From NCBI GenBank assembly GCA_016124615.1, contig WGNF01000003.1, forward strand, positions 620,001 to 684,000: a stretch of 64,000 bases of DNA, read 5' to 3'. The notes beneath the pieces are model-generated. The model ran no database searches. It saw only the letters and a list, made by a program, of their open reading frames with translations, and had not been told where the DNA came from. Of this stretch, positions 18,634-27,499 are shown in pieces; position 1 is the first letter of the stretch; the number at the start of each line of letters is the position of its first letter. A program made the translations under genes and the position numbers. The DNA comes from Paracoccaceae bacterium. GTDB taxonomy: Bacteria > Pseudomonadota > Alphaproteobacteria > Rhodobacterales > Rhodobacteraceae.

Positions 18634-20160
18634 TCAGGCGCGGGTCATCAGGGCGGGCAGCACGGCGCCAGAGCCATGCGGAACCACCTTCACGCGCTTG
18701 TCGAACAGGATCGGCTGGACATATTGCAGCAACGGCAGCACGTCGCATTCCTCGGCGACGTATTTGTCCACCGCCTTCCAGCCCGCGATGCGCTTGGCCT
18801 CGTCCGCCTCGCCCCAGAGCGGGCCGATCATCGCGTCCACATCCGCCGATTTCCACGACGAATGCGGCGACGGCCCGAACATCGCGAAGCCGGTCGAGGT
18901 GGTCGGGTCAGCGATCGCATCGCCCCAGTTGTAGAACGCGGCGGGCGCCAGCTTGTGTGCCGCGCGCAACTCGTAATGCTTGGCGATCTCATAGACCTCG
19001 ATGGTCGCCTCGATGCCCACCTTGCGCCACATGCCGACGATGGCCTGCACCATCTCGTAATCCTTGGGCTTGTAGCCTTTGGTGGTCTGGATGGTGAAAT
19101 TCACCGGCTTCGCGGTGGAATACCCCGAGGCCGCCAGCAGCTTTTTCGACAGTTCGGGGTCATGCGCGACCTTGATATCGGGGTCATAGGCGGCATAGCC
19201 CGGCGCATCCAGCGTGTCGATCGGCACGCCATAGCCCGACAGCAGGCGGGCGATGATCAGCTTCTTGTCAACCGCGTGGCAGGCCGCCTGCCGCACGTTC
19301 TTGTCTTTCATCACCGAGTCGCTGTTGAGGAAGATCATGCCGATGTCGGTGATCGGATGCGACACCCCGCCCAGCTTACCCGCCCGCAGCCGGTCGTATT
19401 CCTCGTAGGGCATTTCCAGCGTGACATGGGCGTTGCCGGATTCGACCTCGGCCACGCGGCTGGCGGCGTCGGGCACGAACTTGATGGTGACCGTCTCGAA
19501 TTCGGGCTTGCCGCCCCAATAGGTCGGGTTCGCCTTCAGCCGCACGAAGGCGTCGCGCTCGAAGTGGTCCACCATATAGGGGCCGGTGCCGACCGGCTTG
19601 GCCTCGAACCCTTCGGCGCCGACCTTTTCGTAATAGGCCTTGGGCATCACGTAGCCGGTCAGGAAGGCCATCCATTTGAAGATCGTCGGGTCGAACTGCA
19701 CCACGTCGGCGGTGATCTTGTTGCCGTCGATCTTGAAGTTGGCAATGTTCTTCCAGGTGAACTGGATCGGGTTGCCGGTCTTCGGGTCCGCCGCGCGTTC
19801 CAGCGACCAGACCACATCCTCGGCGCTGAACGGGCTGCCGTCGTGCCAGGTCACGCCGTCGCGCACCGTCATGTGAATCTGCTTGCGGTCATCGCTCCAG
19901 CCCCATTCGGTCAGCAGGCCGGGGGCGAAGCTGAGGTCGGGGTTCTGGCCGATGAACATGTCGAACACCGACTGGTAGATGCCCTGAATGGTCGGGTTCA
20001 CCGCCGACCCGCCCACGGTCGGGTCCCAACTGGGCAGATCGACGTTGTAGGCGATCACCAGCTCGTCGATGGCGGCGGCGAAGGTGGGCAGGCCGACGGT
20101 GGCGAAGGCCAGCGTCGCGGTGGATAACTTCAGCAGGCTGCGGCGTGTCATCTGGGTCAT
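18634..20160 (-). CDS. Peptide-type ABC transporter substrate-binding protein
   Basis: 508 aa, SBP_bac_5 style; ELVIAYNVDLPSWDPTVGGSAVNPTIQGIYQSVFDMFIGQ. Confidence 0.9.
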   Translation of the reverse strand: MTQMTRRSLLKLSTATLAFATVGLPTFAAAIDELVIAYNVDLPSWDPTVGGSAVNPTIQGIYQSVFDMFIGQNPDLSFAPGLLTEWGWSDDRKQIHMTVRDGVTWHDGSPFSAEDVVWSLERAADPKTGNPIQFTWKNIANFKIDGNKITADVVQFDPTIFKWMAFLTGYVMPKAYYEKVGAEGFEAKPVGTGPYMVDHFERDAFVRLKANPTYWGGKPEFETVTIKFVPDAASRVAEVESGNAHVTLEMPYEEYDRLRAGKLGGVSHPITDIGMIFLNSDSVMKDKNVRQAACHAVDKKLIIARLLSGYGVPIDTLDAPGYAAYDPDIKVAHDPELSKKLLAASGYSTAKPVNFTIQTTKGYKPKDYEMVQAIVGMWRKVGIEATIEVYEIAKHYELRAAHKLAPAAFYNWGDAIADPTTSTGFAMFGPSPHSSWKSADVDAMIGPLWGEADEAKRIAGWKAVDKYVAEECDVLPLLQYVQPILFDKRVKVVPHGSGAVLPALMTRA

Positions 20161-20196
20161 GGTTGCGTTTCCCTGTTGGTGGTTCTTGTTTTGTCG

Positions 20197-21771
20197 TCAA
20201 TTTCCGGCCAGCGACCGGGCCAGCAGATACCCGGCCCCTGCCCCGGTTCCCGCGCCCGGCCAGACGGCCGCGCCGGTCAGATGCAGCCCCTTGATCGGGG
20301 TCGATCCATCCGCCCGGCCCCGCGCCGGACGAAAGAGGAAGTGCTGCGACAGATGGTGGCTGCCGCAGACCTGATCGCCGCCGACAAGGTTGGGATTGTC
20401 GGCCTCCAGCTCCAACGGCGAGACCACGGTGCGCGCGATGATCTTCGCACGGGTGCCGGGTGCCGCGGCCTCCAGCATGTCCAGCGCGCGATCGGCCATC
20501 TGGTCTTTCACTACGGCCCAGTCGGTCGCGGTGATCTGGCCAGCGGCATCGCCCGCGATGGTGCCCGGCACCATGCGCACCTGCATCCACAGCACATGCT
20601 TGCCCGCAGGCGCGCGGCTGGGGTCCACGGCGGTCGGCTGCCCGACCACGATCACCGGCTGATCGGGCAGCAGCCCGGCCTTGGCCTGCGCATAGGTCCG
20701 CGCCATCTGGTCGAGCGAGGGCGCGAGGTGGACATAGGCGAACTGCCGCAATTCCGGCCCTGCCGCCCAGTCCGGCAGATCGTCCATCGCGAGGTGGATC
20801 ATCAGGGTGCCCGGCGCATGGGCGAAGCCCGCCATCGCGGCATCAAAGCCCGCATCACCCGTGCCACCGTCCAGCAGCCGCGCCAACGCGCCCGGCGCCA
20901 CGTTGGCGATCACCGCGCGGCGGGCCGTGATCTGCCGCCCGTCGGCCAGCACGATGCCGGTCGCCCGCCCGCCGCCCTGCAGCACGCGCGCCACCTGGGC
21001 GTTGCATTCGACCGAACCGCCGCGCGCCGTGACCATCGCCACCAGCGCGCGGATCATCGTGTCGGCGCCGCCCTTGCCCAGCAGCATGCCAAAGGACTGG
21101 TTCGCCATCGCCTCCAGATACGGAAACATCGCGCCGCCCGCGATGTCGGGCGCGAAATCGAGATGCATCCCCCAGGCGCCCAGCGTTGCCCGCACTTCGG
21201 GCGCGCGGAAGGTATCCGTCAGCCAGCGGCGTGGCGACATCAGCAGAAAGCGCAGCAGATCAAGCGCGCCGCCGGTCCCGTTGCGCCGCCATGTTTTGAA
21301 TGCGAAAGATGCAAGCGCACGGGTTTTCATCGGGCTGCCCAGCAGCGCGAAAAGATCGGCCGCCCGATTCGGGAAACCGGCAACAAGGTCGCCCCACGTC
21401 TTTGCGTCCTCGGGCGACAGCGCCGCTATCCGTTGTGTCGTGGCGGCCAGATCGGTGCCCACACCCAGCCAGCGCCCATCGGGAAAGACCGAGGCGAAGC
21501 ACTGTGCCACCGGCGCGAATTCCAGCCCATAGCGCTGCAATTCGGCGCCATACTGCCGAAAGAACGGCGATCCGGCGAATAACGACAGGTTCATCGCGCC
21601 CCAGTCGTGACGAAATCCGGGCGCCGTCAGCGGCAATGTCTTGACCGCGCCACCGGGGGCTGCGGCCTGCTCGAACACCCCTACCCGCCAGCCCTTCGCC
21701 GCCAGATGTGCCGCGCAGGCCAGGCTGTTATGCCCGGCGCCGATGATCACCGCATCGTAAGAACCGCTCAC
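20197..21771 (-). CDS. Phytoene-desaturase-like NAD(P)/FAD-dependent oxidoreductase
   Basis: GTG start at 21771: (M)SGSYDAVIIGAGHNSLACAAHLAAKGWRVGVFEQAAAPGGAVKTL; C-terminal AAVWPGAGTGAGAGYLLARSL. Confidence 0.85.
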   Translation of the reverse strand: MSGSYDAVIIGAGHNSLACAAHLAAKGWRVGVFEQAAAPGGAVKTLPLTAPGFRHDWGAMNLSLFAGSPFFRQYGAELQRYGLEFAPVAQCFASVFPDGRWLGVGTDLAATTQRIAALSPEDAKTWGDLVAGFPNRAADLFALLGSPMKTRALASFAFKTWRRNGTGGALDLLRFLLMSPRRWLTDTFRAPEVRATLGAWGMHLDFAPDIAGGAMFPYLEAMANQSFGMLLGKGGADTMIRALVAMVTARGGSVECNAQVARVLQGGGRATGIVLADGRQITARRAVIANVAPGALARLLDGGTGDAGFDAAMAGFAHAPGTLMIHLAMDDLPDWAAGPELRQFAYVHLAPSLDQMARTYAQAKAGLLPDQPVIVVGQPTAVDPSRAPAGKHVLWMQVRMVPGTIAGDAAGQITATDWAVVKDQMADRALDMLEAAAPGTRAKIIARTVVSPLELEADNPNLVGGDQVCGSHHLSQHFLFRPARGRADGSTPIKGLHLTGAAVWPGAGTGAGAGYLLARSLAGN

Positions 21772-21797
21772 ATCGCGCCTCCTGCTGTCACCTTCAT

Positions 21798-21807
21798 ATT
21801 TGCAAAT
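21798..21807. promoter_or_regulatory. 10-bp perfect palindrome ATTTGCAAAT in the divergent promoter (candidate MarR operator)
   Basis: In the 122-bp intergenic region between divergent operons; flanked by tATTTGCAAATGCATTTAA. Confidence 0.45.
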
Positions 21808-21893
21808 GCATTTAATTCTGTCTAGTATCTTGTCAGAAGCAACAGGGCGCCACGGCACGGATTGCTACGGCGTCCCATCAGGGAGTTCGGACG

Positions 21894-22685
21894 ATGACGG
21901 CTGCAAGCACTCTGGAAAGCCTTGGCGCGCTTTTGATGTCTGGCGGGGTCGAGGTGGTTGACCTCGCGGGCCCGCTTGGCCCCGATACGCCGCTCTTGAA
22001 ACTGCCGCCGGATTTCGCCCGAGACACGCCGAAGATCGAGGTTCACAAGATCTCGGAATACGACAAGGACGGCCCGTTCTGGGCCTGGAACTGGCTGAAG
22101 ATCGGCGAGCATTCCGGCACCCATTTCGACGCGCCGCACCACTGGATCACCGGCAAGGATTACCCCGACGGCTATACCGACACGATTCCGGTGCAGAACT
22201 TCGTGGCCCCGGTCAATGTGATCGACTGTTCGGCCGAAACCGCCGCCAACCCCGATTTCCTGCTGACCTCCGATGGCGTGAAGGCGTGGGAGGCAAAGCA
22301 CGGCGCCATCGCCAAGGGCGAATGGGTGGTGATGCGCACCGACTGGGACAAGCGCAGCAATGACGAGGCGCTGTATCTGAACGCCGACGCGACCGGCCCG
22401 CACTCGCCGGGGCCGACGCCCGATTGCATCGACTACATCCTGTCGCAAGGCGCGCTTGGCTGGGGCACGCAGTGCATCGGCACCGACGCGGGGCAAGCCG
22501 GAGGCATGACGCCCCCCTTCCCGGCGCACAATCTGTTGCACAAGGCCAACCGCTACGGCCTCGCCAGCCTTGCCAACCTCGACAAGCTGCCCGCCAAGGG
22601 GGCGATCCTGATCGTGGCGCCGCTGAAGCTGGTGCAGGGCACCGGCAGCCCGATCCGCGCGCTGGCGCTGATCCCGCGCGCGTAA
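21894..22685 (+). CDS. Cyclase family protein (kynurenine-formamidase-like)
   Basis: 263 aa; VVDLAGPLGPDTPL ... GEHSGTHFDAPHHW metal-binding motif. Confidence 0.88.
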   Translation: MTAASTLESLGALLMSGGVEVVDLAGPLGPDTPLLKLPPDFARDTPKIEVHKISEYDKDGPFWAWNWLKIGEHSGTHFDAPHHWITGKDYPDGYTDTIPVQNFVAPVNVIDCSAETAANPDFLLTSDGVKAWEAKHGAIAKGEWVVMRTDWDKRSNDEALYLNADATGPHSPGPTPDCIDYILSQGALGWGTQCIGTDAGQAGGMTPPFPAHNLLHKANRYGLASLANLDKLPAKGAILIVAPLKLVQGTGSPIRALALIPRA

Positions 22686-22689
22686 CGAA

Positions 22690-24249
22690 ATGGAGCGGTT
22701 CGATCACGTCATCATCGGCAGCGGCATCAATGCGTTGGTGTCCGCCGCGATGCTGTCGGGCAAGGGGGCCCGCGTTCTGCTGCTGGAACGCGAGGCGGAA
22801 ATCGGCGGCTGTCTGAAGACCGCCGAGATCACCCTGCCCGGCTTCCATCATGACGTGATGGCCGCGACTTTCGTGCTGTTCCTGACCTCGCCCGCCCATG
22901 CCGCGCTCGGGGCCGACCTCGCGCGGCATGGCCTGACCTTCTGCCACACGCCGCACCCCACCGCCGTGCTGCGCCCCGACGGGCGGGCGCTGGTGCTGAC
23001 GATGGACCGGGCGGCGAATGTGGCGGCGTTCAACGCGCTGGCAGCGGGCGATGGCGACAGCCACGCCGCCGATGCGGGCGAGATCGAGGCCGATGCGCCG
23101 TTCCTGTTCGCGCTGCTGGGCGGCGCGTTGTGGAGTTGGCCGACGCTGAAGTTACTGGTGCGGCAGGCCTGGGCGCGTAGCCCGCGCGGGCTGGCGGCAT
23201 GGTTCGGGCGCGCACTGGTTCCAGCGCGCGGGCGGCTGGAGACGCGCTACGCCTCGGACATGGTGCAGGCGCTTTGGGCGCCTTGGGTCTTGCACACCGG
23301 GCTGACCCCCGAAAGCGCGTATTCCGGCCAGATGGGCAAGGTCATCGCCTTCGCGCTGGAGGCTGCCGGGGCGCCGGTGGTCAAGGGCGGATCGGGTGCG
23401 GCGGCCACCGCGTTCCGCAAGCTGATCGAGGAACGTGGCGGCGTGATCCGCACCGGGGTGGATGTGGATCGCATCCGGGTGACGGACGGTCGCGCCACCG
23501 GCATTGTCACCGCCGCGGGCGAAGAGATCGGCGCGGGCAACGTCATCGCCTCGGTCACGCCGGGGCAGCTGTACGGGCGCCTGCTGCGGGACGAGGCCCC
23601 CGCGACGGGCGCGAAGGCCGCCAGCGCCTTTCGCCACGGTCGCGGCGATTTCCAGTTGCACTTCGCCCTGAGCGAGCCGCCCGAATGGCTGACGCCGGGG
23701 CTGGATCAGGTCGCGCTGATCCACCTCAGCGATGGCATCGACGCGGTGTCGAAATCGGCGAACGAGGCCGAACGCGGAATGCTGCCCGCCACGCCCACGA
23801 TCTGCGTCGGCCAGCCGCACCGGCTTGACCCCAGCCGCTGCCCGGACGGCAAGGCGATCCTGTGGCTGCAAATCCCGGATGCGCCGCGCGTGATCAAGGG
23901 TGACGCGGCGGGCGAAATCGCCACCACGCCGGACTGGACCGAAACCACCCGCGAGGCTTTCGCCGACCGGATCGAGGATATCCTGTCGCGCCACATCCGC
24001 GACTTCGAGCGGATCAAGCTTGCCCGCCGCGCCATCTCGCCCGCCGATTTGCAGGCGATGAACATCAACCTTGTCGGCGGCGATCCCTATGGCGGCGCCT
24101 GTTCGATCGACCAGTTCTTCCTGTGGCGGCCGTTTGCGGCGGCGGTTGATACGGTGGCCAACCTGCACCAGATCGGCGCCTCGGTGCATCCCGGCCCCGG
24201 CCTTGGCGGCGGTTCCGGCTATCTGCTGGCAAAAAGGCTCGGGGCATGA
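22690..24249 (+). CDS. Phytoene-desaturase-like NAD(P)/FAD-dependent oxidoreductase (paralogue of 20197..21771)
   Basis: 519 aa; MERFDHVIIGSGINALVSAAMLSGKGARVLLLEREAEIGGCLKT; C-terminal ASVHPGPGLGGGSGYLLAKRL. Confidence 0.87.
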   Translation: MERFDHVIIGSGINALVSAAMLSGKGARVLLLEREAEIGGCLKTAEITLPGFHHDVMAATFVLFLTSPAHAALGADLARHGLTFCHTPHPTAVLRPDGRALVLTMDRAANVAAFNALAAGDGDSHAADAGEIEADAPFLFALLGGALWSWPTLKLLVRQAWARSPRGLAAWFGRALVPARGRLETRYASDMVQALWAPWVLHTGLTPESAYSGQMGKVIAFALEAAGAPVVKGGSGAAATAFRKLIEERGGVIRTGVDVDRIRVTDGRATGIVTAAGEEIGAGNVIASVTPGQLYGRLLRDEAPATGAKAASAFRHGRGDFQLHFALSEPPEWLTPGLDQVALIHLSDGIDAVSKSANEAERGMLPATPTICVGQPHRLDPSRCPDGKAILWLQIPDAPRVIKGDAAGEIATTPDWTETTREAFADRIEDILSRHIRDFERIKLARRAISPADLQAMNINLVGGDPYGGACSIDQFFLWRPFAAAVDTVANLHQIGASVHPGPGLGGGSGYLLAKRLGA

Positions 24250-24728
24250 ACGATCTGGCCAAACCGCTGCTGGAAGATGTGCCGCGTCTGGGCGAGATGG
24301 GGCTGCACAACTACGCGCCCTATCTGATGAACCGCATCATGGGCCGCTACAACGCCAGCCTGCGCGACGACATGGCCTCTTTGGGCCTGACCACGCCAAA
24401 GATGCGGGCGCTGGCGGTGCTGTCGGTGATCGACGGCCTGCAGATCCGCGAGCTGGCGGTTTACGCCGTGGTCGAGCAATCGACGTTGAGCCGCGCGCTG
24501 GACGGGCTGGAGGCCGAGGGGCTGGTGCGCCGCGACAGCGACCCAGGCGACAGCCGCGCCACCCGCGTCACCATCTCCGAAGCCGGGCGGGCGGCGTTCG
24601 AGACGCTGTGGCCGACGATGGCGCGCAGCTATGCGCGCATGTTCGCGGGTATCCCGACCGCCGAGCGGGCGGCCTTCGTGGCGACACTGCAACGGGTGCT
24701 GGCCAATATCCGCAAGCACGATTTCTGA
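24246..24728 (+). CDS. MarR family transcriptional regulator
   Basis: 160 aa; QSTLSRALDGLEAEGLVRRDSDPGDSRATRVTISEAGRAAFE. Confidence 0.9.
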   Translation: MNDLAKPLLEDVPRLGEMGLHNYAPYLMNRIMGRYNASLRDDMASLGLTTPKMRALAVLSVIDGLQIRELAVYAVVEQSTLSRALDGLEAEGLVRRDSDPGDSRATRVTISEAGRAAFETLWPTMARSYARMFAGIPTAERAAFVATLQRVLANIRKHDF

Positions 24729-24755
24729 GGCCGCAACCGGCCGGCAGGGGGAACG

Positions 24756-25310
24756 ATGAGCACCACACCACAGACCCAAGGCCCGATCCCCGGTTTGCGC
24801 GGAATCGACCACATCGGCCTGACCGTGCCCGATCTGGATCAGGCGGCGGCGTTCTTCACCGGGGTGCTGGGCTGCACCACCGTCGCCCGCTTCGGCCCCT
24901 TCCGCGACGATACCGGCAACTTCATGGCGGATGTGCTGGACGTGCATCCCCGCGCGGTGATCGAGTCGATCGTGCTGCAACGCTGCGGCCACGGCAGCAA
25001 TATCGAGCTGTTCGCCTATACCGCGCCAGACCAGACCACCCTGCACCCGCGCAACAGCGACATCGGCGCGCATCATCTGGCCTTCTACGTCGATGACATC
25101 GACGCCGCCGCCGAAAGCCTGCGCGCGCGCGGCATCGCCACCCATATGGGCCCGATCCCGATCAGCGACGGCCCGGTCGCGGGCCAGTCGATCCTTTACT
25201 TCAAGGCGCCCTGGGGGCTGCAACTGGAACTGATCTCCTACCCCGGCGGGATGGCCTACGAGCGCGGGGCCGCGACGGTCCTGTGGTCGCCCCGCACCCC
25301 GGCCGCCTGA
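24756..25310 (+). CDS. VOC family (glyoxalase-like) protein
   Basis: 184 aa; GIDHIGLTVPDLDQAAAFFTGVLGCTTVARFGPF ... HHLAFYVDDIDAAAESLRARG. Confidence 0.88.
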   Translation: MSTTPQTQGPIPGLRGIDHIGLTVPDLDQAAAFFTGVLGCTTVARFGPFRDDTGNFMADVLDVHPRAVIESIVLQRCGHGSNIELFAYTAPDQTTLHPRNSDIGAHHLAFYVDDIDAAAESLRARGIATHMGPIPISDGPVAGQSILYFKAPWGLQLELISYPGGMAYERGAATVLWSPRTPAA

Positions 25311-25333
25311 CCTGCCCACCGAGGAGACTGCCG

Positions 25334-27499
25334 ATGGCTGAACGTTCATTCACACAAGAAGTCGGAAAACTTCGCCTCGGTGCGGGCGAGACCTTCACCG
25401 GCGAAGGTATTCTGGCCATCACCAAGGCGCTGTTGGAAAACGGTGTGGGCTATGTCGGCGGCTATCAGGGCGCGCCGATCAGCCACCTGATGGATGTGCT
25501 GGCCGATGCCGAGGATATTCTGGCCGACCTTGGCGTGCGCTACGAGGCGAACGCGTCAGAGGCGGCGGCGACCGCGATGCTGGCCGCCTCGGTGCATTAC
25601 CCGATCCGGGGGGCGGTGACCTACAAGGGGCCGGTGGGCGTCAACGTCGGGTCGGATGCGCTGGCCAACCTCGCCTCCTCCGGCGTGACGGGCGGCGCGC
25701 TGGTGATCGTGGGCGAGGATTACGGCGAAGGCTCCTCGATCATGCAGGAACGCAGCCACGCCTTTGCCATGAAAAGTCAGGTCTGGCTGATGGACCCGCG
25801 GCCCAACCTGCCCTCGATCACGCAGGCGGTGGGGCAAGGCTTCGCGCTGTCGGAGGCGTCGAACACGCCGGTGATGCTGATGGTGCGCATCCGGTCGTGC
25901 CACGTCACCGGCACGTTCCAGACCCGCGACAACCAGCGCCCCGCGCTGACGGTGAAGGACGCGCTGGCCAACCCGCGCAGCGATTTCAACCGGGTCGTGC
26001 TGCCGCCGATGTCCTTCGTGCAGGAACAGGACAAGGTGAAGAACCGCTGGCCCGCAGCACAGCGATTCATCCGCGAGAACGGGTTGAACGAACGCTTTGG
26101 CCCCGCAGCGGCGCCGGTCGGGATCGTGCTGCAGGGCGGCATGTACAACGGCGTCATCCGCGCGCTGCAACGGCTGGGGCTGGCCGACCTGCATGGCGAA
26201 AGCGAGGTGCCGCTTTACATTCTGAACGTCACCTACCCGCTTGTTCCCGAAGAGTTTCTGGATTTCTGCGCTGGCAAGGACGCGGTTCTGGTGATCGAGG
26301 AAGGCCAGCCCGAATTTCTTGAGCAGGCCTTTGCCGCCATGCTCTATCGCGCAGGCCACACGATCCGGCTGCACGGCAAGGATGTGCTGCCGATGGCGGG
26401 CGAATACACCGGTCAGGTGATGCTGGACGGGATCGAGGGCTTTCTGCGCAAGGCCGCCCCCGGCTACTTGCCTGCGCAGCGCCGCGCGCCCAACGCCGAG
26501 GCGGCACCCATCCCCGACCTGTCCAGAACCGTGCCGATCCGCCCGCCGGGCTTCTGCACCGGCTGCCCGGAACGGCCGATCTTCGCCGCGCTGAAGATGG
26601 TTCAGGGCGAGCTGGGCAAGCACCAGATCGCCGGTGACATCGGCTGCCACCTCTTCGCCTGCCTGCCACCGTTCGAGATCGGCGGCTCCACCATGGGCTA
26701 CGGCCTCGGCCCGGCCTCCAACGCGGCCTTTGACGGGGGCGGAGAGAAACGCTCCGTCTCGATCCTCGGCGATGGCGGGTTCTGGCACAACGGCCTCTCG
26801 TCCTCGATCGGCAACGCGGTGTTCAACAATTCGGATTCGGTCACCGTCATCGTCGACAACTTCTATTCGGCGGCGACCGGCGGGCAGGACGTCATGTCCT
26901 CACGCGCCGACAACCGGTCCAAATCCACCAAACACCCGATTTCGCAGGCGCTGAAGGGCGTCGGCGTCGGCTGGGTGCGCCAGATCGACCGCACCTATGA
27001 CGTGCCCAAGATGCTGGCGACGCTGCGCGAGGCGCTGACCACCGATTACAAAGGCCCCAAGGTCATCGTCGCCTCGTCCGAATGCATGTTGAACAAGCAG
27101 CGCCGCGAACGGCCCCTGCGCAATCAGGCGATCCGGGATGGCCGCCGCGTCGAGGCGCCGCGCTTTGGCGTGGACGAGGATATCTGCACCGGCGATCACG
27201 CCTGCATCCGGCTTTCGGGATGCCCCTCGCTCAGCCTCAAGCGGCTCGACGATCCGCTGCGCGACGATCCGGTCGCCTCGATCGACCAAAGCTGCGTCGG
27301 CTGCGGCAACTGCGGCGAGGTTGCGGATGCCGCGGTCCTGTGCCCCTCGTTCTACCGCGCCGACGTCGTGCACAATCCCGGCGCGTGGGAACGCCGCCGG
27401 GCGGGCTGGCGCGCCGGCATCATCGGCTGGTTGCAACAGCGCCGCCAACGCGGGCGGCTCGACTTTTCGGCAAGCGTTGCCGGTGGAGGCCAAGCATGA
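25334..27499 (+). CDS. iorA: Indolepyruvate ferredoxin oxidoreductase alpha-type subunit (IorA-like) with C-terminal Fe-S domain
   Basis: TPP-oxidoreductase architecture; GYQGAPISHLMDVL, GDGGFWHNG, C-terminal CVGCGNCGEVADAAVLC. Confidence 0.82.
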   Translation: MAERSFTQEVGKLRLGAGETFTGEGILAITKALLENGVGYVGGYQGAPISHLMDVLADAEDILADLGVRYEANASEAAATAMLAASVHYPIRGAVTYKGPVGVNVGSDALANLASSGVTGGALVIVGEDYGEGSSIMQERSHAFAMKSQVWLMDPRPNLPSITQAVGQGFALSEASNTPVMLMVRIRSCHVTGTFQTRDNQRPALTVKDALANPRSDFNRVVLPPMSFVQEQDKVKNRWPAAQRFIRENGLNERFGPAAAPVGIVLQGGMYNGVIRALQRLGLADLHGESEVPLYILNVTYPLVPEEFLDFCAGKDAVLVIEEGQPEFLEQAFAAMLYRAGHTIRLHGKDVLPMAGEYTGQVMLDGIEGFLRKAAPGYLPAQRRAPNAEAAPIPDLSRTVPIRPPGFCTGCPERPIFAALKMVQGELGKHQIAGDIGCHLFACLPPFEIGGSTMGYGLGPASNAAFDGGGEKRSVSILGDGGFWHNGLSSSIGNAVFNNSDSVTVIVDNFYSAATGGQDVMSSRADNRSKSTKHPISQALKGVGVGWVRQIDRTYDVPKMLATLREALTTDYKGPKVIVASSECMLNKQRRERPLRNQAIRDGRRVEAPRFGVDEDICTGDHACIRLSGCPSLSLKRLDDPLRDDPVASIDQSCVGCGNCGEVADAAVLCPSFYRADVVHNPGAWERRRAGWRAGIIGWLQQRRQRGRLDFSASVAGGGQA

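Noticed and set aside
17839-20127. 762-aa plus-strand ORF
   Set aside because: Antisense to an ABC permease and SBP with clear motifs; composition is HRQDG-rich with no domain.
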